A stretch of DNA of 64,000 nucleotides from Falsiroseomonas selenitidurans (GTDB taxonomy: Bacteria > Pseudomonadota > Alphaproteobacteria > Acetobacterales > Acetobacteraceae): positions 1-64,000 of the forward strand of contig NZ_JAAVNE010000018.1 in the NCBI RefSeq assembly GCF_012103215.1, in the 5' to 3' direction. The notes under the pieces were generated by a model. That model was given only the letters and a program-made list of their open reading frames with translations. It searched no databases and had not been told where the DNA came from. Of the stretch, positions 7,678-17,197 are shown piece after piece. How positions within the stretch are numbered: position 1 is the first letter of the stretch; every line of letters starts with the position of its first letter. The position numbers and the translations under genes were made by a program.

Positions 7678-8772
7678 ATGCGCGCGATCCTCCTGCTTCT
7701 CATCCTTCTGGCCAGCCCGGCATTCGGGCAAACCGGTGTCCGCATCAAGGACATCGCGGATGTCGAGGGGGTGCGCGACAACCAGCTTGTCGGCTACGGC
7801 CTCGTCGTCGGGCTGAACGGCACGGGCGACCGGCTGCGCAACGCGGTGTTCACCCGCCAATCGCTGATCGGCATGTTGGAGCGGCTGGGTGTGAACACCC
7901 GCGACCAGGAACGCCAGCTGGAAACCCGCAACGTGGCGGCGGTGATGGTGACCGCGAACCTGCCCGGCTTCGCGCGCACCGGCAGCCGTATCGACATCAG
8001 CGTCTCCGCCCTCGGCGATGCCACCAACCTCACCGGCGGCACGCTGGTGGTGACGCCGCTGCTGGGCGCGGATGGCGAGGTCTATGCCGTGGCGCAAGGC
8101 GCGCTGGCCACCGGCGCCATCGCGGCCCGCGGGGCGGCGGCTTCCGTCACCCGCGGCGTGCCGACGGCGGCGCGCATCGCCAACGGCGCGATCGTCGAGC
8201 GCGAGGTGCCCTTCGCCTTCGCCTCCCGCACCCAGATCCGCCTGTCGCTGCGCAACCCGGACCTGACCACGGCGCGCCGCGTCGCCGCCGCCATCAATGG
8301 CTTCGCGCGCGGGCCAGCGGCGGTGGCGACGGATCCGCGCAGCATCACCGTCTCGCTCGGCGGGCGTGACCCGGTGGGCTTCGTCGCGGATATCGAACAG
8401 CTGCGGGTCACGCCGGACCAGGTGGCGCGCGTGGTGATCGAGGAAGCCTCCGGCACCATCGTGATGGGCGCCAATGTCCGAATCAGTACCGTCGCCATCG
8501 CGCAGGGCAACCTGACCATCCGCGTGACGGAGACGCCGCAGGTGGTGCAGCCCAACCCGCTGGCCGGTGGCCAGACGGCCGTGGTGCCGCGCACGAATGT
8601 GGAGGTGGACGACCAGTCCGAGCGCCGGCTTGGCATCCTGCCCGGCGGCACCACGCTGCAGAACCTGGTCGAGGGGCTGAACCGGCTGGGCGTCGGGCCG
8701 CGCGACATGATCTCCATCCTGCAGACCATCAAGGCGGCCGGCGCATTGCAGGCCGATATCGAAGTGAGGTGA
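7678..8772 (+). CDS. flgI: Flagellar P-ring protein FlgI
   Basis: 364-residue periplasmic ring protein surrounding the rod in peptidoglycan. The signal peptide is MRAILLLLILLASPAFGQ. The mature N-terminus VRIKDIADVEGVRDNQLVGYGLVVGLNGTGD is the canonical FlgI signature, and the C-terminus carries LQNLVEGLNRLGVGPRDMISILQTIKAAGAL. Length agrees with the family. It follows flgH directly and precedes the rod-binding protein gene, whose start lies close to the flgI stop. Confidence 0.97.
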   Translation: MRAILLLLILLASPAFGQTGVRIKDIADVEGVRDNQLVGYGLVVGLNGTGDRLRNAVFTRQSLIGMLERLGVNTRDQERQLETRNVAAVMVTANLPGFARTGSRIDISVSALGDATNLTGGTLVVTPLLGADGEVYAVAQGALATGAIAARGAAASVTRGVPTAARIANGAIVEREVPFAFASRTQIRLSLRNPDLTTARRVAAAINGFARGPAAVATDPRSITVSLGGRDPVGFVADIEQLRVTPDQVARVVIEEASGTIVMGANVRISTVAIAQGNLTIRVTETPQVVQPNPLAGGQTAVVPRTNVEVDDQSERRLGILPGGTTLQNLVEGLNRLGVGPRDMISILQTIKAAGALQADIEVR

Positions 8773-8777
8773 CGCGC

Positions 8778-9059
8778 ATGGACCTTCCCCCGCTGCCGCC
8801 GGCCGGCCTCACCGCCACGCCGCGCGCGCCCGCCAATGCCAGCCGCGCCGCAGCCGAGAATTTCGAGGGCCAGGTGCTCGGCGTGATGCTGCAGGAGATG
8901 TTCGCCGGCCTCGGCAGCAAGGGGCCCCTTTCCGGCGGCCAGGCGGAAGCGCAGTGGCGGCCGCTGCTGGTGCAGGAATTCGGCAGCGCCATCGCGCGCG
9001 CCGGCGGGCTCGGCATCGCCGATTCGGTGATGCGCCAGTTGCGGGGGCAGGGCGGATGA
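8778..9059 (+). CDS. Rod-binding protein, FlgJ N-terminal type (CheL-like)
   Basis: Small 93-residue protein matching only the rod-capping half of FlgJ: AAENFEGQVLGVMLQEMFAGLG, then WRPLLVQEFGSAIARAGGLGIADSVM. The muramidase domain of enteric FlgJ is missing. This is normal in alphaproteobacteria, where the short form is called CheL in Caulobacter and a separate lytic transglycosylase acts. ATG 8778 is preferred because GAGGTG lies seven bases upstream; a GTG at 8769 overlapping the flgI stop is the alternative. Its stop overlaps the next gene (ATGA). Confidence 0.85.
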   Translation: MDLPPLPPAGLTATPRAPANASRAAAENFEGQVLGVMLQEMFAGLGSKGPLSGGQAEAQWRPLLVQEFGSAIARAGGLGIADSVMRQLRGQGG

Positions 9060-9415
9060 GCGGGGAACTGACGGCGGCGGTGGAGGCGCTGGAACAGGCG
9101 CTGCGGGCGGAGACGCAGGCGCTGAAGGCGCGCGACCTGCTGGGTGCGGCGGCGATGCAGCCGGAGAAGACGCGCGCGGTGGAGGCCTTCGTCCGCCTGC
9201 GCGGGCTGGCGCCGGACCGGTCCATGGCGCTGCGGATCGACCGGCTGCGCCAGGCGGTGGCGCTGAACCGGGAGATGCTGGAAGCGGCGATGGCGCTGCA
9301 GGCGCGCGTCCTCGGCGTCATTGCCCGCGCCGCGAGCCGCCCCGCCGCCATGCCCGGCTACGCGGTGCCGCGGCGGCCGCAGGCCGCGCCGGTGTCGCTT
9401 TCGGTCAAGGCCTGA
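9056..9415 (+). CDS. FlgN-like flagellar export chaperone
   Basis: 119-residue, almost entirely helical protein starting at an ATGA overlap with the rod-binding gene. It consists of heptad-like stretches (LTAAVEALEQALRAETQALKARD and LRQAVALNREMLEAAMALQARVLGVI), with a C-terminal YAVPRRPQAAPVSLSVKA tail. Length, helical content and position after flgI/flgJ match FlgN-type chaperones of hook-associated proteins. Sequence conservation in that family is low, so the call leans on architecture and context. Confidence 0.6.
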   Translation: MSGELTAAVEALEQALRAETQALKARDLLGAAAMQPEKTRAVEAFVRLRGLAPDRSMALRIDRLRQAVALNREMLEAAMALQARVLGVIARAASRPAAMPGYAVPRRPQAAPVSLSVKA

Positions 9416-9488
9416 AGCGCCAGGTTAACACGGCCGCAACCGCGCCACCGCTTCCTGCCGACCGACGCTTTCGTGGCAGGAGGCCGCG

Positions 9489-9755
9489 ATGATGGACCCC
9501 CAGGCGCTGGGCACGGCCATGGCCGCGCTCGCCGCCGTGCTGCTGCTGATCCTGCTGGTGGCGCGCGCCCTGCGCCGCTTCGGCCTGGCGCCCGGCGCGG
9601 CGCCACGTGGCCCGCGCCGCCTGGCGCTGGTGGAGGCGCTGCCGATCGATGGCCGTCGCCGCCTGCTGCTGCTGCGCTGCGACGGGCAGGACGTGCTGTG
9701 CCTGGTGGGCGGCCCGCAGGACCTGGTGCTGAAGCTGCCGGACGCGAAGCCGTGA
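9489..9755 (+). CDS. fliO: Flagellar biosynthesis protein FliO
   Basis: 88-residue single-pass membrane protein. The N-terminal membrane segment MAALAAVLLLILLVARALRRF is followed by a small cytoplasmic domain with RRLALVEALPIDGRRRLLLLRCDGQDVLCLVGG, the usual FliO pattern. AGGAGG at 9478-9483 serves either ATG 9489 or ATG 9492. FliO assists assembly of the FliP ring in the flagellar export gate. The following fliP starts at a GTG overlapping this stop (GTGA), strong support for the pairing. Confidence 0.85.
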   Translation: MMDPQALGTAMAALAAVLLLILLVARALRRFGLAPGAAPRGPRRLALVEALPIDGRRRLLLLRCDGQDVLCLVGGPQDLVLKLPDAKP

Positions 9756-10477
9756 GGCGCCTGCTGGGCCCGCTGCTGCTGCTGCTGCCCGGCGCGGCGC
9801 TGGCGCAGAGCGTGAACATCGATATCGGCGGCGACGGGGCCGGCGCCACGGCGCGGCTGGTGCAGTTGACGGCGCTGATCGGGATGCTGTCGCTGGCGCC
9901 GTCCCTGCTGGTGATCGCCACGGCCTTCGCGCGCATCATCATCGTGCTGTCACTGCTGCGCAGTGCCATCGGCGCGCAGGGCGTGCCGCCGAACCCGGTG
10001 CTGATCGGGCTGGCGCTGTTCCTCACCTGGTTCGTCATGGCGCCGGTGCTGGAGCAATCCTGGCAGCAGGGGCTGCAGCCGATGACGCGCGGCGAGATCG
10101 CCGAGCTTGCCGGGTTGCAGGCGGCGGCGGAGCCCTTCCGCGCCTTCATGACGGCGCATGCGCGCGATGCCGACCTGGTGCTGTTCCTGGATCTGGCGAA
10201 GCTGGCGCCGCCGGAAGCCGGCAGCCCGATGCCCTGGCGCGCGCTGGTCCCGGCCTTCATGGTGGGGGAGCTGCGCCGTGCCTTCGAGATCGGCTTCCTG
10301 CTGTTCCTGCCCTTCCTCATCATCGATATCGTGGTGGCCAGCGTGCTGATGGGCCTCGGCATGATGATGCTGCCGCCGCCCACCATTTCGCTGCCCTTCA
10401 AGCTGGTGTTCTTCGTGCTGGTGGATGGCTGGCGGCTGCTGGCGGGAAGCCTGGTGCAGGGCTTCGCGACGGGGTGA
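9752..10477 (+). CDS. fliP: Flagellar export gate protein FliP
   Basis: 241-residue core protein of the flagellar type III export channel. The GTG start overlaps the fliO stop and gives a signal peptide (LLGPLLLLLPGAALAQ). Membrane segments with family motifs follow: ALIGMLSLAPSLLVIATAFARIIIVLSLLRSAIG, NPVLIGLALFLTWFVM and LIIDIVVASVLMGLGMMMLPP. Length is typical (~245). It closes the visible plus-strand flagellar operon, and a dispersed palindromic repeat follows its stop within three bases. Confidence 0.95.
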   Translation: MRRLLGPLLLLLPGAALAQSVNIDIGGDGAGATARLVQLTALIGMLSLAPSLLVIATAFARIIIVLSLLRSAIGAQGVPPNPVLIGLALFLTWFVMAPVLEQSWQQGLQPMTRGEIAELAGLQAAAEPFRAFMTAHARDADLVLFLDLAKLAPPEAGSPMPWRALVPAFMVGELRRAFEIGFLLFLPFLIIDIVVASVLMGLGMMMLPPPTISLPFKLVFFVLVDGWRLLAGSLVQGFATG

Positions 10478-10479
10478 GC

Positions 10480-10546
10480 AGAGCAATCTGCGTTCAGGCG
10501 AACGCAGCGTGCTCTGGACCATGATCCACAAAGACGGATCATGGTC
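10480..10546. repeat. Dispersed palindromic element, copy 1 (two hairpin modules)
   Basis: Two adjacent inverted repeats follow the fliP stop. Module B (10480-10515) reads AGAGCA-ATCTGCGTTC and returns as GAACGCAGCG-TGCTCT. Module C is a perfect 11-bp stem, GACCATGATCC (10517-10527) / GGATCATGGTC (10536-10546), with loop acaaagac. Module B recurs almost unchanged at 46488-46523. The hairpins may also serve as a bidirectional terminator between fliP and the convergent VOC gene, but no T-run follows. Confidence 0.75.
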
Positions 10547-10605
10547 TGCCCCCTGCCGAGAGGGTGCTTCACCGCTGCGGCGGTTCCGCTTTCGCGGATC
10601 ACGCT

Positions 10606-11043
10606 CTACGCCGCCGCGCGGCGCAGCGCGGCGAGGTCGAGCTTCACCATGCCCATCATCGCCTGCGCCACCCGCGCGCCGTTGGGGCCGGACATCAGCG
10701 CGCCCATCTCCCGCGGCACGATCTGCCAGGACAGGCCCCAGCGGTCGCGCAGCCAGCCGCATCGCTGCTCCGCGCCGCCTTCCTTCAGCCTCTCCCACAG
10801 ATGGTCGATCTCCGCCTGGGTCGCGCATTCGGCGGAGATCGAGACGCTGTGGTTGAAGGCCTCGGGCGCGCCCGTCTGCATGGCGCGGTAGCGCTGGTCG
10901 CCAAGGTTGAAGTCGACGACCTCGACACCGCCCATGGGGGTCCGGACCGGCCCCATGGCGGAGCCCGGGATCAGCGCGGTGTAGCAGCGCACCGCCGCCT
11001 GCATGTCCCGCGCGAACCACAGGAACTGGATGACCAGGGTCAT
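10606..11043 (-). CDS. PhnB-like VOC family protein
   Basis: 145-residue vicinal-oxygen-chelate protein of the PhnB / 3-demethylubiquinone-methyltransferase-like group. It shows IQFLWFARDMQAAVRCYTALIPGS, MGGVEVVDFNLGDQRYRAMQ, FNHSVSISAECATQAEIDHLWERL, and the closing CGWLRDRWGLSWQIVP. The metal-binding His/Glu layout of classical glyoxalases is not complete, as usual for this group, so no reaction is assigned. The start overlaps the upstream two-domain VOC gene (ATGA). These two genes and the DUF1428 gene form a compact minus-strand unit. Confidence 0.8.
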   Translation of the reverse strand: MTLVIQFLWFARDMQAAVRCYTALIPGSAMGPVRTPMGGVEVVDFNLGDQRYRAMQTGAPEAFNHSVSISAECATQAEIDHLWERLKEGGAEQRCGWLRDRWGLSWQIVPREMGALMSGPNGARVAQAMMGMVKLDLAALRRAAA

Positions 11044-11810
11044 GCCGCACCGGCCTTGCCGACCAGCGCGAAGATGGCGCCCTGCGGGTCCATCCCGATG
11101 AGGATCCGGTCGCCGCCCGGCACCTCCGCCGGGCCGTGAAGGACCTGGCCGCCGCCGTCCTTCACCTGCTGCGCCGCGGCCTCGATGGCGGGGACGCGGA
11201 AGTAGAAGCGCCACATCGGGGGCGCGCCGCCCTGCTGCGGCATGATGGCGCCGAAGGCGCGGCCCTGCTGTTCCATGAGCTGGTAGCCGCCCATCTCGCC
11301 CATCGGCAGAAGCGCGCCGCGCGACCAGCCGAAATGCCGCGCGTAGAACTCCACCGCCGGCTCCAGCGCCCCGGCGCCCAGCTCGTTCCACGCGCAATGG
11401 CCCACCGCATCCGGCGCGTAGCTGGTGCTCTCGCGGTCACTGGCGCCGCGCATGACGTAGAAGGGGGCGCCATGCGGGTCCGTCACCATGGCGATGCGGC
11501 CGACCTCCGGCAGGTCCCGCGCCGGCATCTGCACCTGGCCGCCATCGGCCGTGATGGCCGCGAGGGCGGCGTCCACGTCATCCACCCCGATATAGCCGAG
11601 CCAGCCGGGCGGCACGCCCTCCGGCGCCTGCATCATGCCGCCGACCGCCTCCGCCCCATGGCTCAGGATGCGGTAGCCTGGGTGACCGCCATTCGGGCCG
11701 TCATGGCTGCTGACATGCCAGCCGAGCAGCCCGGCATAGAAGCGGGTGGCGGCCTCGGGATCGCTGGTCAGCAGCTCGTACCAGATGAAGCTGCCATGCG
11801 GGTTTGCCAT
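11040..11810 (-). CDS. Two-domain VOC (glyoxalase/bleomycin-resistance type) protein
   Basis: 256 residues with two tandem VOC modules. The first starts at FIWYELLTSDPEAATRFYAGLLGWHV and ends near MVTDPHGAPFYVM. The second starts at HCAWNELGAGALEPAVEFYARHFGW and ends near IGMDPQGAIFALV. Such duplicated modules fold into a complete VOC enzyme. In actinobacteria and proteobacteria similar proteins are annotated as hydroxylases or glyoxalases without firm substrate. It sits between a DUF1428 gene (14 bases upstream) and a PhnB-like gene (4-bp overlap). Substrate unknown. Confidence 0.82.
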   Translation of the reverse strand: MANPHGSFIWYELLTSDPEAATRFYAGLLGWHVSSHDGPNGGHPGYRILSHGAEAVGGMMQAPEGVPPGWLGYIGVDDVDAALAAITADGGQVQMPARDLPEVGRIAMVTDPHGAPFYVMRGASDRESTSYAPDAVGHCAWNELGAGALEPAVEFYARHFGWSRGALLPMGEMGGYQLMEQQGRAFGAIMPQQGGAPPMWRFYFRVPAIEAAAQQVKDGGGQVLHGPAEVPGGDRILIGMDPQGAIFALVGKAGAA

Positions 11811-11824
11811 GTCCGGATCCCCTT

Positions 11825-12172
11825 TCAGGCGTCGAGGATGGGCTGGAAGCCGCCATAGATCATGCGCTGGCCGTCGAAGGGCATCTGCATGTCCTTCATG
11901 CGCGGATCCTCCATCATCCGCTTCATGCCGGCGTCGCGCACCGCCTTGGAGGGCCATTCGATCCAGGAGAAGACCACCACCTCCTCCGCCCTGGCCTGCA
12001 CCGCGCCCTTGAAGTCGGTGACTTTGCCGTCCGGCACGTCATCGCCCCAGCATTCCACCAGGCGCAGCGCGCCGAACTCCTTGAAGATCGGCAGAGCCTG
12101 CCGGGCGTGGTCCAGATAGGCCTGCTTGTTGGCAGCGGGCACGGCGGCCACGAAGCCATCGACGTAGTTCAT
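11825..12172 (-). CDS. DUF1428 family protein
   Basis: 115-residue protein with the DUF1428 pattern: MNYVDGFVAAVPAANKQAYLDHA, LRLVECWGDDVPDGKVTDF, VVVFSWIEWPSKAVRDAGMKRMMEDPRM and a C-terminal QRMIYGGFQPILD. The family has an alpha/beta ferredoxin-like fold resembling dimeric stress-related proteins, with unknown function. The ATG is preceded by a purine-rich GGAGGGCGAGG; an in-frame ATG 18 bases upstream is less likely. It is first of the three-gene VOC unit, so the unit's promoter should lie in 12173-12280. Confidence 0.82.
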   Translation of the reverse strand: MNYVDGFVAAVPAANKQAYLDHARQALPIFKEFGALRLVECWGDDVPDGKVTDFKGAVQARAEEVVVFSWIEWPSKAVRDAGMKRMMEDPRMKDMQMPFDGQRMIYGGFQPILDA

Positions 12173-12280
12173 CCTCGCCCTCCAAAACATAACTGACAGG
12201 TTAAGTAATAGGTCGCGCCAGGGTCGTCCAGCCTGATCTTGACACGGACGCTTGAGCGAGCGGGCCCGGCGCCGCCCGGT

Positions 12281-12787
12281 TCAGCCTGCGCCCGGCCGCC
12301 CGCCGCGTCCCAGCGCGACCGCCAGCACCAGCAGCAGCATGGTGGCGGTGCTGGCCGCGACGCGGAGGTGGTTCCAGGCGGTCCAGGGTCCGGCATAGCC
12401 CGCCCAGGTCTCGGCGGCGTTGGTCGCGGTGACCTGCGCCTGGGCGAGGCTGTCATTGAGCGGCAGGTTGAAGAGCACCGTCACCAGGATCACGCCCAGG
12501 CCGTAGACCACCGCCGCCGCGCCGGCGGCCCCGGCACGCTGCCGCGCGCCAAGGGCCACCTGCGCGGCGCCGGCGGCCAGCGCCAGGGGAAGCGGGCCGA
12601 AGAAGACGAAGGCGAAGAAGGCGGTGCGGATCCCGGCATTGGCGGCCCGCATCGCCTCCACCGCCGTCAGGGGCGCGGCGGCGGAGAGCCCCGGCATGAC
12701 CGTGAAGCTCCAGCTCCAGAAGAAGCCGGCGCTCCAGCCCGCGGACAGGACCGCCAGGCCAAGCAGGATTGCGGCAAGGATAGGCAT
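12281..12787 (-). CDS. DUF1772 (anthrone oxygenase family) membrane protein
   Basis: 168-residue integral membrane protein with four predicted spans (near residues 1-25, 55-75, 85-105 and 140-160). FFWSWSFTVMPGL after the first helix and VLFNLPLNDSLA after the third are typical of DUF1772/anthrone-oxygenase-like proteins; bacterial members lack a proven substrate. It is monocistronic by spacing, with 108 bases to the DUF1428 gene and 112 to the gyrB stop. Confidence 0.75.
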   Translation of the reverse strand: MPILAAILLGLAVLSAGWSAGFFWSWSFTVMPGLSAAAPLTAVEAMRAANAGIRTAFFAFVFFGPLPLALAAGAAQVALGARQRAGAAGAAAVVYGLGVILVTVLFNLPLNDSLAQAQVTATNAAETWAGYAGPWTAWNHLRVAASTATMLLLVLAVALGRGGRPGAG

Positions 12788-12899
12788 GTGCCGGGATTAC
12801 ATCGGCAGGCCGCCCGGGGGCCACCCTGCGGCGCCCCTGCCGTGCCGCAAGACGATGAAACTTTGCGGGCGGCCGGGGGCGGCCGCCGCCGTGGACGGC

Positions 12900-15521
<2,622 letters not shown>

Positions 15522-15558
15522 TCAAGGGTTTGCGGCCCGCAGCCGATCGTCCCGCGGC

Positions 15559-16707
15559 TCAGGCCGCCAGCAGCCCTTCCGGCGTCGCCCGGAAGGCCTC
15601 CGCCGCGCCCAGCAGGGGGGCGAAGATGTCGGGCTCCGTGCCGGTCAGGAACACCTGGGCGGGCAGGGCGGCCAGCGCCGCGTACAGCGCCTCCCGCCGC
15701 GCCAGGTCCAGATGCGCCGCCACCTCGTCCAGCAGCAGCAGCGGGGCGTAGCCGCGCGCCGCGCCGATCAGCGCCGCATGCGCCAGCACCACGGAGACCA
15801 GCAGCGCCTTCTGCTCCCCGGTCGAGCATAGCGCCGCCTCCAGCCCCTTCGGCAGGTGCACCAGCGTCATGTCGCTGCGATGCGCGCCCTGCGCGGCGCC
15901 GCCCGCCGCGGCGTCGCGGGCGCGGCAGCGGGCCAGATCCTCCCGCAGCCGGTCCTCCACCGCCAGCGCCGGCGCCTCGTCCAGCGCGGCGGCGATCGGG
16001 CAGGCCAGGTCCATCCGCGCCGCCGGGAAGGCGCCGGTGGCGGTGCCGGCTTCCAGCAGCAGGTTCAGCCGCTGGCCCAGCGCCCGCCGCGCGGCGACGG
16101 CCGCCACGGCATGGCGGGCCATCGCATCCTCCAGGGCCGCCAGCCAGGCGGCATCGCGCCGGCCTTCCGCCAGCAGGCGGTTGCGCCCGGCCATGGCGGT
16201 GTCATGCGCCGCCACCTCCCGCGCATGGCCGGGCTCCAGCGCCCAGACCAGCCGGTCCAGGAAGCGCCTCCGGCCGGAGGCGCCTTCCTGGAACAGCCGG
16301 TCCATCTGCGGCGTCAGCCACACGGCCGCCGCCCGCCCGGCCAGCTCCGCCTGGTTCCGCGCCGGCTCGCCGTCGATCATGTAGCGGCGGCGGCTGCCCT
16401 CGGCGCTCTCACCCACCGTGCCGGTGCCGATCTCCGCCGCGCCCTGCGGCCCCTCGAAGGCGCCGAAGGCAGCCCAGGGCAGGGGCGGCGCGCCCGCCGC
16501 CCGCCGGCCGATCTCCCGCGCCGGGGCACCGCGCAGCCCGCGCCCGGGGCCGAGCAGGCTGATCGCCTCCAGCAGATTGGTCTTGCCCACGCCGTTGGGG
16601 CCGGCGATCGCCACGATCCGCCCGCTGAACCGCTGCTCGAACACGGGGTAGGAGCGGAAATCCGTCAGCCGCAGGCGGGCGAGGCGGAGCGTGGGGGCGG
16701 GGGTCAG
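15559..16707 (-). CDS. recF: DNA replication/repair protein RecF (non-standard start codon inferred)
   Basis: SMC-like ATPase loading RecA at gaps. Walker A GPNGVGKTNLLEAISLL, signature-like STGEQKALLVSVVLAHA and Walker B PLLLLDEVAAHLD are present. The family N-terminus, LRLARLRLTDFRSYPVFEQRF, is encoded upstream of the first conventional start (GTG 16644). The open frame behind it back to an in-frame TGA contains no ATG, GTG or TTG. The coordinates use CTG at 16707; ATC just upstream is another possibility. Starting at GTG would remove the first beta-strand. It faces the OmpA-like gene divergently with under 110 bases between, and gyrB follows. Confidence 0.85.
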   Translation of the reverse strand: MTPAPTLRLARLRLTDFRSYPVFEQRFSGRIVAIAGPNGVGKTNLLEAISLLGPGRGLRGAPAREIGRRAAGAPPLPWAAFGAFEGPQGAAEIGTGTVGESAEGSRRRYMIDGEPARNQAELAGRAAAVWLTPQMDRLFQEGASGRRRFLDRLVWALEPGHAREVAAHDTAMAGRNRLLAEGRRDAAWLAALEDAMARHAVAAVAARRALGQRLNLLLEAGTATGAFPAARMDLACPIAAALDEAPALAVEDRLREDLARCRARDAAAGGAAQGAHRSDMTLVHLPKGLEAALCSTGEQKALLVSVVLAHAALIGAARGYAPLLLLDEVAAHLDLARREALYAALAALPAQVFLTGTEPDIFAPLLGAAEAFRATPEGLLAA

Positions 16708-16812
16708 GATGCGCGTTCCGGGCTTGCGGCCTGCGTGGCGATTAAGGCGAACGAAGCTGGAACGTCAAGACGGGCCTCGCCATCGCCGGCCGGGCATGGG
16801 ATGGCTGCCGGC

Positions 16813-17196
16813 ATGAGGTTTCTTCCGCTGCTTCTCCTCCTCGCCACCCCCGTCCTGGCGCAGGCGCCGCCACCGGCCTGCACCTTCCCCCGGGGCGGGG
16901 AGGAGCTGAACGAGGATTGCCTGGCCTTGCTCGCCGGCATCGCGGCGGACTGGCAGGCGGCCCAGGCGCGGGGGGCGGCGCCGGGCCTCGCCGTGCGCGG
17001 CTTCGCCCGCGAACAGCAAGGGCCGCGGCTGGACGGGCTGATCAGCCGCCGCCGCGCGGTGGCGGTGGCGGAGGAATTGCGCCGGCTGGGCGTCGATCCC
17101 GACAGGCTGGAGGTCACCACCCCCGCCCTGCCGGACCGCCAGGCCGGGCGGCTGGTGGACCCCTTCAGCCGCAGGGTGGAGATCGTGGCGCGCTGA
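16813..17196 (+). CDS. Small secreted OmpA-like domain protein
   Basis: 127-residue exported protein. The signal peptide is MRFLPLLLLLATPVLAQA. The mature part looks like a compact OmpA/MotB C-terminal domain: RRRAVAVAEELRRLGVDPDRLEVTT and DPFSRRVEIVAR match the helix and last strand of peptidoglycan-binding OmpA domains. The usual NxxLSxxRA is only loosely kept (GLISRRRAVAV), so peptidoglycan binding is uncertain. ATG 16801 would add four residues. It is convergent with prfC, with the stops one base apart, and divergent from recF. Confidence 0.7.
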   Translation: MRFLPLLLLLATPVLAQAPPPACTFPRGGEELNEDCLALLAGIAADWQAAQARGAAPGLAVRGFAREQQGPRLDGLISRRRAVAVAEELRRLGVDPDRLEVTTPALPDRQAGRLVDPFSRRVEIVAR

Positions 17197-17197
17197 C

